Shown here: piece by piece, positions 47,700 to 57,086 of the stretch
Layout: the number at the start of each line of letters is the position of its first letter
How positions within the stretch are numbered: the stretch's first letter is position 1
Source of the DNA: Sphingomonas sp. Leaf32
GTDB lineage: Bacteria; Pseudomonadota; Alphaproteobacteria; Sphingomonadales; Sphingomonadaceae
Assembly: GCF_001421765.1 (NCBI RefSeq)
Contig: NZ_LMLA01000001.1
Location: 372,001-436,000 of the forward strand
Reading direction: 5' to 3'
DNA: 64,000 nucleotides
The notes under the pieces: generated by a model
Told to the model about the DNA's origin: nothing
Databases searched by the model: none
What the model saw: only the letters and a program-made list of their open reading frames with translations
Made by a program: the position numbers and the translations under genes

Positions 47700-48587
47700 C
47701 TACTCCGCCGGCGCGTTCAGCGCGGTGACCAGCCAGTCGTGGAACAGCTTCACCGGCCGCTGCTGCAACAGGCGCGGGCGGCACACGAACCAGTGGCTGT
47801 AGGTCGAATCGACCGCCATATCGAACAGCGGCACCAGCCGGTCGTCGCGCGCGGTTTCGAAATGCGATTCCAGCATGAAGGCGACACCCAGCCCCTGCGC
47901 CGCCGCCTCCAGCATCAGCGTCCCCGAATCGAAGCGGTCGATCGCGGCAGGCTCGAGGTCGGGCAACCCTGCGGCGTGCATCCAGTCGGCGAAAGTATCG
48001 GGCATGTCGCGGTGGATCAGCGCGGTGTGCTGCGCCAGCTGCGACGGATCGGTGATCGGCGTGCGGTCGATCAGCGCCCGCCCGGCGATCGCATAGACCC
48101 GGTTGCGATCGAGCCGCCGCGCATAGAGCGCCGGATCGATCGCATGGTCCAGCACGATCGCGACGTCGATCCCTTCCCCCAGCCGACCCAGCCCATGATG
48201 CGCGGTATCGAAATCGAGGTGCAGTTCGGGATGCTGGTCGTGCAGGTCGCCCATGCGCGGCATCAGCCGCTGGATCGCGAACAGCGGCAGCACGCCCAAC
48301 CGCAGCCGCAGCACCTCCACCGCCCCCGACATCTGTTCGACCGCGTCCGACAGCGTGTCGAGCGCGCCGGACAACAGCGCGAGCAGCCGTTCGCCATCGT
48401 CGTTCAGCCGCAGCGCCTGATGCCGCCGTTCGAACAGCGGCTTGCCGATGAAGCGTTCGAGCGCCTGGACCCGGCGGCTCAGCGCGGGCGACGACAGCGC
48501 CAGTTCGTCGGCGGCGAGCTTGACCGAACCGAGCCGTGCGACGTGCACGAACGCTTCGATCGCGGTGAGAGGTGGCAGGCGGCGCAT
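47700..48587 (-). CDS. LysR family transcriptional regulator
   Basis: 295 aa. N-terminal winged helix: LPPLTAIEAFVHVARLGSVK then LAADELALSSPALSRRVQAL. The effector-binding domain follows from about residue 95 (LRLRLGVLPLFAIQRLMPRM). The pattern LARLGSVKLAADEL with GcvA-like C-terminal features places it near the GcvA/AmpR group. The start MRRLPPLTAIEAF is at the ATG ending at 48587. A 15 bp dyad at 48666-48680 upstream may be its operator. Targets could include itself and the divergent CDC48 unit. Confidence 0.9.
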   Translation of the reverse strand: MRRLPPLTAIEAFVHVARLGSVKLAADELALSSPALSRRVQALERFIGKPLFERRHQALRLNDDGERLLALLSGALDTLSDAVEQMSGAVEVLRLRLGVLPLFAIQRLMPRMGDLHDQHPELHLDFDTAHHGLGRLGEGIDVAIVLDHAIDPALYARRLDRNRVYAIAGRALIDRTPITDPSQLAQHTALIHRDMPDTFADWMHAAGLPDLEPAAIDRFDSGTLMLEAAAQGLGVAFMLESHFETARDDRLVPLFDMAVDSTYSHWFVCRPRLLQQRPVKLFHDWLVTALNAPAE

Positions 48588-48665
48588 CCGATACCCTAAC
48601 TTGGTTGCGGTGCGGTACACGCTGCACCCCGATTGTCCGGCGTGCAACCATACTCCGGGATTAGG

Positions 48666-48680
48666 TTGCATTTTATGCAA
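48666..48680. promoter_or_regulatory. Candidate LysR-type operator (T-N11-A dyad)
   Basis: TTGCATTTTATGCAA is a perfect 15 bp palindrome with the T-N11-A layout of LysR-type recognition boxes, placed 79 bp upstream of the LysR gene start and upstream of the divergent leader and CDC48 gene. Binding by this LysR protein is inference. Confidence 0.55.
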
Positions 48681-48732
48681 CATGAATTGATTTGTTCGCA
48701 CTTGCACAAAATCGCGCTGCGCCGCACATAGG

Positions 48733-48797
48733 GGGTGCCTTTCAGGCATCCTCTCCTAAAAACTTTCCGGCCGGTCGTTTCGATCGGCCTTTTTTTT
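48733..48797 (+). ncRNA. Candidate small RNA or attenuator leader upstream of CDC48 gene
   Basis: Two stable hairpins lie in tandem: GGGTGCCT-TTC-AGGCATCC (48733-48751) and GGCCGGTC-GTTTC-GATCGGCC (48769-48789), the latter followed by eight T (48790-48797), a complete intrinsic terminator. It sits 69 bp before the CDC48 start, with a CCTCTCC single-stranded stretch between the hairpins. It could be a free small RNA or a premature-termination leader controlling the ATPase. The 5' end is not determined. Confidence 0.55.
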
Positions 48798-48865
48798 CGC
48801 CTTGTTGCCGGCAACCCACCGCCCATATCCGCCGTTCCTTGTGCGTTGAGGCAGGACGGAAGTTG

Positions 48866-51154
48866 ATGGCGGACAGCGAAACAGGCGGACGGCGGTTGCA
48901 GGTGGCGAATGCCCGGCCCGAGGATAGCGGGCGCGGGATCGCCCATCTCCCCCGGTCGGTGATGGCGCTGCTGGGCATCAACGAGGGCGATATCGTCGAG
49001 ATCATCGGCAAGAAGACGACGCCGGCGCGCGCCATCGCCCCCTATCCCGAGGATGAGGGCCTCGACATCGTCCGCATCGACGGGTTGCAGCGCGCCAATG
49101 CCGGTGTCGGGTCGGGCGATCAGGTCGAGGTGCGCAAGGCCGAATCGCGTCCCGCAACCCGCGTCGTCTTCGCACCCGCGCAACAGAATCTGCGGCTGCA
49201 GGGATCAGCCAACGCGCTCAAGCGCACCTTCTTCGGGCGCCCCTTGTGCCAGGGCGACATCGTCGCGACCACCGGGCACCAGCGCGTCGACAATCTGTCG
49301 CCCAATGTCCGCCGCTATGTGAACGCCCCGGCCTTTTCGTTGCAGGAAATCCGCCTCGCCGTCGTTTCGGCGACGCCCAAGGGCGTCGTGCATATCGACG
49401 AATCGACCGAGATCGAACTGCGCCCCGAATATGAGGAGCCGCGCGAGACGCGCCGCGCCGACGTCACCTATGACGACATCGGCGGCATGGGCCAGACCAT
49501 CGACCAGTTGCGTGAGATGGTCGAACTGCCGCTACGCTATCCCGAACTGTTCCAGCGCCTCGGCGTCGATCCGCCCAAGGGCGTGCTGTTGCATGGGCCG
49601 CCCGGCACCGGCAAGACCCGCCTAGCCCGCGCGGTCGCGAACGAATCGGATGCGGAGTTCTTTCTCATCAACGGTCCCGAGATCATGGGATCGGCCTATG
49701 GCGAGTCGGAAAAGCGCCTGCGCGAGGTGTTCGAGGAAGCGACCAAGGCATCCCCGTCGATCGTCTTCATCGACGAGATCGATTCGATCGCGCCCAAGCG
49801 CGGGCAGGTATCGGGCGAGGCGGAAAAGCGGCTGGTCGCGCAGTTGCTGACGCTGATGGACGGGCTGGAATCGCGCGCCAACATCGTCGTCATCGCAGCG
49901 ACCAACCGACCCGAGGCGATCGACGAGGCGCTGCGTCGGCCCGGCCGCTTCGACCGCGAGATCGTGGTCGGCGTGCCGGACGAACGCGGACGGCGCGAGA
50001 TCCTCGGCATCCACACCCGTGGTATGCCGCTCGACGACAATGTCGATCTGGGTGAGTTGTCGCGCACCACCTATGGTTTTGTCGGCGCGGATCTGGCGGC
50101 GCTGACGCGGGAGGCAGCGATCGATTCGGTGCGGCGGATCATGCCGCGCATCGACCTGTCCGCCGGGACCATCCCGCAGGACGTGCTCGACAGCCTGTCG
50201 GTGACCCGCGACGATTTCGTCGAGGCGCTGAAGCGCGTGCAGCCAAGCGCCATGCGCGAAGTGATGGTGCAGGCCCCGACCGTCCGCTGGGACGATGTCG
50301 GTGGGCTGGACGATGCGCAGATGCGGCTGAAGGAAGGCGTAGAGCTGCCGCTCAAAAGCCCCGAATCCTTCCGCCGCCTCGGCATCCGCCCGGCCAAGGG
50401 CTTCCTGCTCTATGGCCCGCCCGGCACCGGCAAGACGTTGCTGGCCAAGGCGGTCGCGCGCGAGGCGGAGGCGAACTTCATCGCCACCAAGTCGAGCGAC
50501 CTGCTGTCCAAATGGTATGGCGAGAGCGAGCAGCAGATCGCGCGGCTGTTCGCGCGTGCGCGACAGGTTGCACCGACCGTCATCTTCATCGACGAACTCG
50601 ATTCGCTGGTCCCTGCGCGCGGTGGGGGTCTCGGCGAACCGCAAGTCACCGAGCGGGTGGTCAACACCATCCTCGCCGAGATGGACGGGCTGGAGGAGTT
50701 GCAATCGGTCGTGGTGATCGGGGCGACCAACCGCCCGAACATGGTCGATCCGGCACTGTTGCGGCCGGGGCGGTTCGACGAGCTGATCTATGTCGGCGTG
50801 CCCGATCAGGCGGGGCGCGCGCGTATTCTGGGTATCCAGACACAGAAGATGCCGCTGGCCGCCGATGTCGACCTGGACGCCGTCGCCACGCGGACCGATC
50901 GCTTCACCGGGGCCGATCTGGAGGATGTCGTGCGCCGTGCCGGCCTGTTCGCGCTGCGCGCCTCGCTCGACACCCGCGAGGTGACCATGGCCCATTTCGA
51001 GGCGGCACTGCTGGAGTCGCGCGCATCGGTGACGGCGGAAATGGAGGAGGAATATCGCGCCATGTCCGCCCGGCTGAAACAGGATGCGGTCGCGATCCAG
51101 CCGATCGGCTTCATCGCCCCCGGCATGGTCGAAGGGCGTGGGCCGAAGGGGTAG
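48866..51154 (+). CDS. CDC48 family AAA+ ATPase
   Basis: 762 aa, with the full p97/VAT architecture: an N-terminal double-psi barrel substrate/adaptor domain (residues 1-200), AAA domain D1 (Walker A GPPGTGKT at 244-251; Walker [10 protein letters not shown]) and AAA domain D2 (GPPGTGKT at 517-524; VIFIDELDS), plus a short C-terminal tail. Such proteins unfold or disassemble protein complexes. The start is the ATG at 48866 ([13 protein letters not shown]). It is preceded by a candidate attenuator. Known mainly from archaea and eukaryotes, but also present in many alphaproteobacteria. Confidence 0.93.
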   Translation: MADSETGGRRLQVANARPEDSGRGIAHLPRSVMALLGINEGDIVEIIGKKTTPARAIAPYPEDEGLDIVRIDGLQRANAGVGSGDQVEVRKAESRPATRVVFAPAQQNLRLQGSANALKRTFFGRPLCQGDIVATTGHQRVDNLSPNVRRYVNAPAFSLQEIRLAVVSATPKGVVHIDESTEIELRPEYEEPRETRRADVTYDDIGGMGQTIDQLREMVELPLRYPELFQRLGVDPPKGVLLHGPPGTGKTRLARAVANESDAEFFLINGPEIMGSAYGESEKRLREVFEEATKASPSIVFIDEIDSIAPKRGQVSGEAEKRLVAQLLTLMDGLESRANIVVIAATNRPEAIDEALRRPGRFDREIVVGVPDERGRREILGIHTRGMPLDDNVDLGELSRTTYGFVGADLAALTREAAIDSVRRIMPRIDLSAGTIPQDVLDSLSVTRDDFVEALKRVQPSAMREVMVQAPTVRWDDVGGLDDAQMRLKEGVELPLKSPESFRRLGIRPAKGFLLYGPPGTGKTLLAKAVAREAEANFIATKSSDLLSKWYGESEQQIARLFARARQVAPTVIFIDELDSLVPARGGGLGEPQVTERVVNTILAEMDGLEELQSVVVIGATNRPNMVDPALLRPGRFDELIYVGVPDQAGRARILGIQTQKMPLAADVDLDAVATRTDRFTGADLEDVVRRAGLFALRASLDTREVTMAHFEAALLESRASVTAEMEEEYRAMSARLKQDAVAIQPIGFIAPGMVEGRGPKG

Positions 51155-51180
51155 CGCCAATCGACATTCGTGCTTCTTTC

Positions 51181-51209
51181 GTCACCCCGGACTTGTTCCG
51201 GGGCGACGA
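51181..51209. repeat. Half copy of palindromic repeat family B
   Basis: GTCACCCCGGACTTGTTCCG followed by GGGCGAC forms one short palindrome without its inverted partner. It lies in the 198 bp gap between CDC48 and the next gene; nothing else is supported in the gap. Confidence 0.6.
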
Positions 51210-51352
51210 TAAGGGGGCAGCCGGGAAACGGCCGCGGCCATGTGCACCGTGTACATGCGACGGGTCGCGCAACTGTTCAGCTTGCAAGTTCGTTGCGCTT
51301 TTGCGACGACGCCCTGACCATGGCCTGATGCGCCATCCGTTCGAGGATTTGC

Positions 51353-51961
51353 ATGACGACGAGTTCAAACGCCGCGACCCGACGGAAGCCGCGCGGCGTA
51401 CCATCGCCAGCCGGCATTTTCCTGCGCGGGTTCGTGAAGCATCCGGTGATGGTCGGATCGGTCATCCCGTCGTCGAACAAGCTGATCCGCAAGATGCTGG
51501 GCCCGATCGACTGGGCCAATGCGAAGGTCGTGGTGGAATATGGCCCGGGCGTCGGCACCTTTTGCCGCCCGATCCTGCAGCGCCTCGCGCCCGATGCGCA
51601 GCTGATCGTGATCGATACCAATCCCGATTTCATCGACTATCTGAACGCGACGATCCTCGATTCGCGGTTCTCGGCGGTGCACGGGTCGGCGGCGGACGTC
51701 GAACGGATCGTGGCGGATCATGGCCATGCCCATGCCGATTACGTCCTGTCTGGCCTGCCCTTCTCCACGCTGCCGCCGGGCATCGGTGACCGTATCGCCG
51801 CCGCGACGCAGGCGGTGTTGCGGCCGGGCGGCGCGTTCCTCGTCTACCAGTTCAACCCGCGTGTCCGCGACTTCCTCGACCGACAATTCGCGCGGATCGA
51901 CCATGACATGGAATGGTGGAATGTCCCCCCCGCCCAATTGTGGTGGGCGTGGAAGGATTGA
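51353..51961 (+). CDS. Class I SAM-dependent methyltransferase, phospholipid N-methyltransferase-like
   Basis: 202 aa. SAM motif AKVVVEYGPGVGTFCRPILQ, then LIVIDTNPDFIDYL and ADYVLSGLPFSTLPPGIGDR, followed by a C-terminal half with LVYQFNPRVRDFLDRQF. The N-terminal FLRGFVKHPVMVGSVIPSSN is typical of the PmtA/rRNA-dimethylase-like phospholipid methyltransferases that convert phosphatidylethanolamine to phosphatidylcholine. It lies 38 nt upstream of the type III PKS gene in the same direction and may be part of that operon. Confidence 0.8.
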   Translation: MTTSSNAATRRKPRGVPSPAGIFLRGFVKHPVMVGSVIPSSNKLIRKMLGPIDWANAKVVVEYGPGVGTFCRPILQRLAPDAQLIVIDTNPDFIDYLNATILDSRFSAVHGSAADVERIVADHGHAHADYVLSGLPFSTLPPGIGDRIAAATQAVLRPGGAFLVYQFNPRVRDFLDRQFARIDHDMEWWNVPPAQLWWAWKD

Positions 51962-51999
51962 TCGGGTAGCATATCGGCTTTCCGCGCGTTGAGCGCCGG

Positions 52000-53079
52000 A
52001 TGACCACCGCCCCCGCGCCCGTCGCTTGGCTGAACGCCGTCGCGACCGCGACCCCCTCGCACGATATTCACCACGCCTTTATCGGCTGGGCGCGAAATCG
52101 TTTGCCCGGGCGGGAGGCAAGGCTGTTCGACCGGATGGTCGAGCGGGCCGGGATCGGCCATCGCTGGTCGGTGCTGCCGATCGGCGCCGATGGCGGTTCG
52201 CCGGTCGCGCCGGGCGGTTTCTATGCCGATGCCATGCCCGGCACCGCCGCGCGGATGACGATCTATGCCGATGCCGCACCGACGCTGGCAATCGATGCGA
52301 TCGACGCGCTGGCGCGGCGGGTGGCGCTGGACGGGATCACCCATCTGGTGGTGGCGAGCTGCACCGGTTTCGTCGCGCCGGGCATCGACCAGATCATCGC
52401 CGCGCGCATCGGCCTGTCGCCTCGGGTCGAGCGGCTGCTGGTCGGGTTCATGGGCTGCTATGCCGCCGTCGCCGCACTGCGCAGCGCGCGCCACATCGTC
52501 CGGTCGCAGCCCAAAGCGCGCGTGCTGGTGGTGACGGTCGAGCTGTCGACGCTGCACCTGCAACCGGCGACCACTCTGGAGCCGTTGCTGGCGATGCTGC
52601 AATTCGGCGACGGAGCCGCCGCCGCGCTGGTCACGGCGGACGCAAAGGGCTTCGCGATCGAGGCGCCGTTTGCAGCGACCCTGCCCGATTCGGCGGCATT
52701 GATCCGCTGGGACATCACCGATGCCGGCTTTGCGATGCACTTGTCGGGCGAGGTGCCGGCGCGCATCGCCCAGGCGCTGACCGATCCCGATTTCGCGAGC
52801 GCCGCGACCGGCGGGCGCGCCTTGTCGAGCGTCGATGGCTGGGCGGTCCATGCCGGCGGGCGATCGATCCTCGACGCGGTGGAGCGCAGCCTGTCGCTCT
52901 CGCCGGACGCATTGGCGGCGTCGCGTGCGGTGCTGGCGGCCAATGGCAACATGTCGTCGGCGACGCTGATGTTCGCGCTGGCGGTGATGCTGGATGGCCC
53001 GCCAGTGTCGAACGGCATCGCGCTGGCCTTCGGCCCCGGCCTTGCCGCCGAGGGTTTCGGCTTTCGGAGCGCTGCATGA
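52000..53079 (+). CDS. Type III polyketide synthase
   Basis: 359 aa chalcone/stilbene synthase-fold enzyme. The catalytic triad is complete: Cys153 (GFMGCYAAVAALRSARHIV), His284 (WAVHAGGRSILDAVE) and Asn317 (ANGNMSSATLMFAL). The conserved LVVASCTGFVAPGIDQII supports the family. It probably extends an acyl-CoA starter with malonyl units to an alkylresorcinol, pyrone or related phenolic; starter choice is not readable. Translationally linked (ATGA at 53076) to the methyltransferase. Confidence 0.93.
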   Translation: MTTAPAPVAWLNAVATATPSHDIHHAFIGWARNRLPGREARLFDRMVERAGIGHRWSVLPIGADGGSPVAPGGFYADAMPGTAARMTIYADAAPTLAIDAIDALARRVALDGITHLVVASCTGFVAPGIDQIIAARIGLSPRVERLLVGFMGCYAAVAALRSARHIVRSQPKARVLVVTVELSTLHLQPATTLEPLLAMLQFGDGAAAALVTADAKGFAIEAPFAATLPDSAALIRWDITDAGFAMHLSGEVPARIAQALTDPDFASAATGGRALSSVDGWAVHAGGRSILDAVERSLSLSPDALAASRAVLAANGNMSSATLMFALAVMLDGPPVSNGIALAFGPGLAAEGFGFRSAA

Positions 53080-53762
53080 GCTTTCCCCGTTCCCATGCCG
53101 AAGAGGCGATGGACGACCCCGCGCTCGATCCCGCCATCTATGCAGCGGTGCTGCGCGATCTGGCGCAGGTCAATGTGGTGACGATGGCGGCGCGACCGAC
53201 GCTGGCGTTCCTCGACAGTGTCGTGCGGCGGGGCGATCGGTTGAAGCTGCTGGACGTCGGCTATGGCGACGGCGACATGCTGCGCCGGATCGCGCGCTGG
53301 GCGACAAAGCGCGGCGTGCAGGCGGAACTGGTCGGCATCGACCTGAACCCGCACAGCGAGGCCATCGCCCGTGCCGATACGCCGCCCGATCTGCCCATTG
53401 CCTATCGCACCGGCGACTATGCCGATCTGGCGGGCGAAGGCTGGGACGTCATCGTCTCCAGCCTGGTCGCGCACCACATGACCCGGCCCCAACTGGTCGC
53501 GTTCCTGCGCTTCATGGAAGGCGAGGCCGCGCGCGGCTGGTTCGTCAACGACCTGCATCGCCATCGTTTCGCGCATCAGGGCTATCCTTTGCTGGCGACG
53601 TTCATGCGCTGGCACCGCATCGTCCGCGCCGACGGCACGCTGTCGATCGCCCGTTCCTATCGCCCCGCCGAATGGCCTCCGATCCTTGCCGACGCGGGGA
53701 TCGACGGGGCCGAAGTCCGGCGGCGCTTTCCGTTCCGGCTATGCGTCGAACGTCGGCGCTGA
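53076..53762 (+). CDS. SAM-dependent methyltransferase of the type III PKS cluster
   Basis: 228 aa class I methyltransferase, with SAM motif LKLLDVGYGDGDMLRRIARW, LVGIDLNPHSEAIAR and a VIVSSLVAHHMTRPQLVAFL segment like UbiE/UbiG-type enzymes. Overlaps the PKS gene by ATGA and the downstream flavoprotein by 22 nt. It likely methylates the polyketide product, possibly on oxygen or on a ring carbon; the site is inference. Comparable to SrsB-type partners of alkylresorcinol synthases. Confidence 0.85.
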   Translation: MSFPRSHAEEAMDDPALDPAIYAAVLRDLAQVNVVTMAARPTLAFLDSVVRRGDRLKLLDVGYGDGDMLRRIARWATKRGVQAELVGIDLNPHSEAIARADTPPDLPIAYRTGDYADLAGEGWDVIVSSLVAHHMTRPQLVAFLRFMEGEAARGWFVNDLHRHRFAHQGYPLLATFMRWHRIVRADGTLSIARSYRPAEWPPILADAGIDGAEVRRRFPFRLCVERRR

Positions 53763-54856
53763 TCGCGGGCGGCGGCCCGGCGGGGTCGGTCGCCGCGTTG
53801 CTGCTCGCACAGGGCGGCGCATCGCCACTGGTGCTGGAACGGTCGCGCGAGCCGCAGGATGCGCTGTGCGGCGGGTTCCTGTCGTGGCGGACGCTCGAAT
53901 CGCTGGCGGGCGCAGGAATCGATCCGGCGATGCTGGGCGGCCATGTCGTGCGCCGCGTCGTGCTGTTCACGGGCAAGGGCCGCGCCGAATCGCCCCTGCC
54001 CGCCCCCGCTATCGGCCTGTCGCGGCTGCGGCTGGATGCGCTGCTGCTCGATGCGGCGCGGCGGGCCGGCGCGGGGGTCGAGCGGGGCGTCACGATCCGC
54101 TCCGCCGAGGGGACGATGCTGCACACCGGCGACGGCGCGACGGTCACCGGCGACACGCTGTTCCTCGCCACCGGCAAGCACGATTTGCGCGGGGCGATGC
54201 GCGATGCGGTAGTCGGCGACGATCCGGCGATGGGGGTGCGGGTTCGGCTGGCGCCGCATCCGACGCTCACCCGGCTGGTCGGCGATGCGATCGAACTGCA
54301 CGCCTTTGCCGGGGGCTATGGCGGGCTGGTGCTCCAGGAGGACGGCAGCGCGAACCTGTGCATGGCGTTGCGGCGGTCGCGGCTGCGCGCGGCGGGCGAC
54401 CTGCCCGGGCTGCTGCGGGTGCTGGGCGACGCCATGCCCGTGCTGGGGGAGCGACTCGCGCATATGCGCGGTGTGGCCGCGATCGATGCCATCGCCAACG
54501 TTCCCTATGGCTGGCGGGCGCGGGGTACGGTGCCCGGCGTCTATCGGCTGGGCGACCAGGCCGGGGTGATCCCGTCGCTGGCCGGTGAAGGCATGGGCAT
54601 CGCCATCGCCAGCGCGATCCGCGCCGCACGCCATTGGCAGGCACACGGCCCGGTGGGCGCACCGGAGTTCCAACGGTCGTTGCGCCAGCGCCTGCACCGC
54701 CCGATCGCGCTGGCCGGATGGCTGCGGACGCTGGCCGAACACCCGGCGGGCCACGGATTGCTGCTGGCCGGCGGGCGGATACCGGCGCTGGTCGGCGCGG
54801 CGGCGCGCTGGACCCGGATCGATTCCGTCAGCCGCCGTTCATCGTTCTCGGCCTAG
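53741..54856 (+). CDS. FAD-dependent oxidoreductase of the type III PKS cluster
   Basis: 371 aa. FAD-binding Rossmann motif ALIAGGGPAGSVAALLLAQG at residues 7-26, then VLERSREPQD, GLSRLRLDALLLDAARRAG and GVYRLGDQAGVIPSLAGEGM, the FAD-binding GD motif. It resembles geranylgeranyl-reductase- or aromatic-hydroxylase-type flavoproteins. It may hydroxylate the aromatic polyketide to a hydroquinone or quinone, by analogy with SrsC. It overlaps the methyltransferase gene by 22 nt. Confidence 0.85.
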   Translation: MRRTSALIAGGGPAGSVAALLLAQGGASPLVLERSREPQDALCGGFLSWRTLESLAGAGIDPAMLGGHVVRRVVLFTGKGRAESPLPAPAIGLSRLRLDALLLDAARRAGAGVERGVTIRSAEGTMLHTGDGATVTGDTLFLATGKHDLRGAMRDAVVGDDPAMGVRVRLAPHPTLTRLVGDAIELHAFAGGYGGLVLQEDGSANLCMALRRSRLRAAGDLPGLLRVLGDAMPVLGERLAHMRGVAAIDAIANVPYGWRARGTVPGVYRLGDQAGVIPSLAGEGMGIAIASAIRAARHWQAHGPVGAPEFQRSLRQRLHRPIALAGWLRTLAEHPAGHGLLLAGGRIPALVGAAARWTRIDSVSRRSSFSA

Positions 54857-54932
54857 CGCGCGCCATTCCCAATGCGCCCATGCGTCCGGGGCTTGTGCCG
54901 CCGGGGGCGGGCGCGGTATCCGGCGCATTCCC

Positions 54933-57086
54933 ATGGCACGCACTCCCCAAAGCCCGCAGAAGCGGCCCGCCGCCGCCCCATCCCGCTGGTGGCGCATCCT
55001 GCGTTGGGTGCTGGGGATCGGTTTCGGCCTTGCAGCACTCGCCGCGATCGCGCTGGTCGTCGCGGTCTATAACGCCAAGTCGAACCTGCCGAGCTTCAAC
55101 CAGCTTAAATCCTCGCCCAACGGACAGATGATCCGGGTACGCGCGGCCGACGGGTCGATCCTAGTGTCATTGGGGCCGAGCTATGGGGAATGGATACCCT
55201 ATGCGCAGATACCGGCGGCGATGCGCGACGCGATGGTATCGGTCGAGGATCGCCGCTTTCGATCGCACTGGGGCGTCGATCCGGTGGCGCTGGCGCGTAT
55301 TACCAAGTTCGCGATCCAGACGCGCGGCACCGGCCGCCGGCTGCAGGGCGCGTCGACCATCACGCAACAGGTCGCGCGCACCATCTTCCTGTCGAACAGC
55401 TACACGGTCGGGCGCAAGTTCCGCGAGATCATCCTCGCGCTGGCGCTGGAGCGGAAATTCACCAAGAACCAGATCCTCGAACTGTATCTGAACAAGGTGT
55501 ATTTCGGCGGCGGCGCATACGGCATCGACGCGGCGTCGCGGCGGTTCTTCAACCATCCCGCGACCAGCCTGTCGCTGTCCGAAGCCGCCGTCGTCGCCGG
55601 GCTGGTCAAGGCGCCGTCGCGCTATTCGCCGACCGCCGATGCCGAGGCGGCCGTGGGCCGCGCGGGCGTCGTGCTGAAGCTGATGCAGGAAACCGGCGCG
55701 ATCACCGCCAGCCAGGCGATGGATGCCGATCCGCAGGCGATCAAGCTGGCCCCCGAACCGCAGCAGAACAGCGTGCGCTATTTCACCGACTGGGCGCTGC
55801 CGCAGCTCGAAACGCTGATCGACGAAACCGAAGCGCCGCTCGACGTGTGGACCACGCTCGATCCGGCGATGCAGAAGAGCGCCGACACCGCGATCCGCGC
55901 CAATGCCCCCGCCGGGGTGCAGGGCGCGCTGGTCGCGCTCGATCGCGACGGTGCGGTGCGGTCGATGGTCGGGGGCAAGGATTATGTGTCGTCGATCTAC
56001 AACCGCGCGACGCAGGCGACCCGCCAGCCGGGGTCGGCGTGGAAGCTGTTCGTCTATCTGGCCGCGCTCGAAGCCGGGATGAATCCCGACAGCCAGGTCA
56101 ACGATGCTCCGGTCACCATCGACGGCTGGAGCCCGCGCAACAGCTCGCGCCGCTATAGCGGGCAGGTGTCGCTGCGCACCGCCTTTGCCTATTCGCTCAA
56201 CACCGTGTCGGCGCGGCTGGGGCAGGAGGTCGGCTTCGCGACCGTCGCCGACATGGCGCGGCGCTTCGGCATCACCACCCCGGTCAACACCCGGCCGGCG
56301 ATGGTGCTGGGTACGTCGGACGTGCGTTTGCTCGACCTGACCCGCGCCTATGCCTCGGTCGCGAGCGGGGGCACGGCGGTCGTGCCCTATGGCATCACCC
56401 GCGTCACCGCCAACGGACAGCTCATCTACCAGCATCAGGTCGACAGCTCGCGCGTGCTGGTCGCCCCCTATGTCGCGCAGCAGATGACCGACCTGCTCCA
56501 GACGGCGGTCAACACCGGCACTGGACGCGCCGCGCAGATCGGCCGCCCGGTCGCGGGCAAGACCGGCACCACCAGTTCCTACAAGGACGGCTGGTTCATG
56601 GGCTTTTCGTCGGGGATCACGACCGGCGTGTGGATGGGCCGCGACGATGCGAAGCCGGTCGGCGGGTTGCAGGGCGGCACCGCGCCGGCCCGCGCCTTCG
56701 CCGCGTTCATGCGACAGGCGGTGGCCAACCGCCCGGTCGAGGAGTTCAATACCAAGGTGACGCTGCCCGAATGGCAGGAGGAGCCGGACGCGGAGAGCTA
56801 TTACGGCGCGCCCGACGACCGGGTCTATGTCGATCCCGACGGCAATCCGGTCGAACAGCCCGGCGCAACCCCGCCCGACGCCCCGACCGACGACGGCGAC
56901 GCGGCGATCCCGCCGCAGCAGCGCGCGCCCGACGAACAGCTCGATCAGGAATGGATCGACCGCGCGCTCGGCCGGGGTCAGCGTCCCGACCAGCCGGCGC
57001 CGGTACAGCGTCGCCCGGCCCCCGACCGCCGCCAGCCGCCACCGGCGGATCGTTATCCGGAAGAGGACGCCCGCCCGAACCAGTGA
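54933..57086 (+). CDS. Class A penicillin-binding protein, second copy
   Basis: 717 aa. A cationic N-terminus and one transmembrane helix (residues 24-46) precede the GT51 domain (VSVEDRRFRSHWGVDPVALA, GASTITQQVARTIFLSNSYT, YLNKVYFGGGAYGIDAAS) and the transpeptidase with SxxK at Ser368 (RQPGSAWKLFVYL), SxN in AYSLNTVSARLG and KTG in AGKTGTTSSYKDGWFMGFSS. The C-terminal 90 residues are Pro/Gln/Asp-rich. It differs from the 839 aa PBP1A at 32860-35379. The start ATG 54933 has no obvious ribosome binding site. It overlaps the convergent YgjP-like gene by 34 nt. Confidence 0.94.
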   Translation: MARTPQSPQKRPAAAPSRWWRILRWVLGIGFGLAALAAIALVVAVYNAKSNLPSFNQLKSSPNGQMIRVRAADGSILVSLGPSYGEWIPYAQIPAAMRDAMVSVEDRRFRSHWGVDPVALARITKFAIQTRGTGRRLQGASTITQQVARTIFLSNSYTVGRKFREIILALALERKFTKNQILELYLNKVYFGGGAYGIDAASRRFFNHPATSLSLSEAAVVAGLVKAPSRYSPTADAEAAVGRAGVVLKLMQETGAITASQAMDADPQAIKLAPEPQQNSVRYFTDWALPQLETLIDETEAPLDVWTTLDPAMQKSADTAIRANAPAGVQGALVALDRDGAVRSMVGGKDYVSSIYNRATQATRQPGSAWKLFVYLAALEAGMNPDSQVNDAPVTIDGWSPRNSSRRYSGQVSLRTAFAYSLNTVSARLGQEVGFATVADMARRFGITTPVNTRPAMVLGTSDVRLLDLTRAYASVASGGTAVVPYGITRVTANGQLIYQHQVDSSRVLVAPYVAQQMTDLLQTAVNTGTGRAAQIGRPVAGKTGTTSSYKDGWFMGFSSGITTGVWMGRDDAKPVGGLQGGTAPARAFAAFMRQAVANRPVEEFNTKVTLPEWQEEPDAESYYGAPDDRVYVDPDGNPVEQPGATPPDAPTDDGDAAIPPQQRAPDEQLDQEWIDRALGRGQRPDQPAPVQRRPAPDRRQPPPADRYPEEDARPNQ

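Noticed and set aside
51353..51961. Ribosomal RNA adenine dimethyltransferase (KsgA/Erm)
   Set aside because: The fold is similar, but the N-terminal HPVMVGSVIPSS-type segment and 202 aa length fit phospholipid methyltransferase-like proteins better, and the NLPY-type motif of KsgA is not present.
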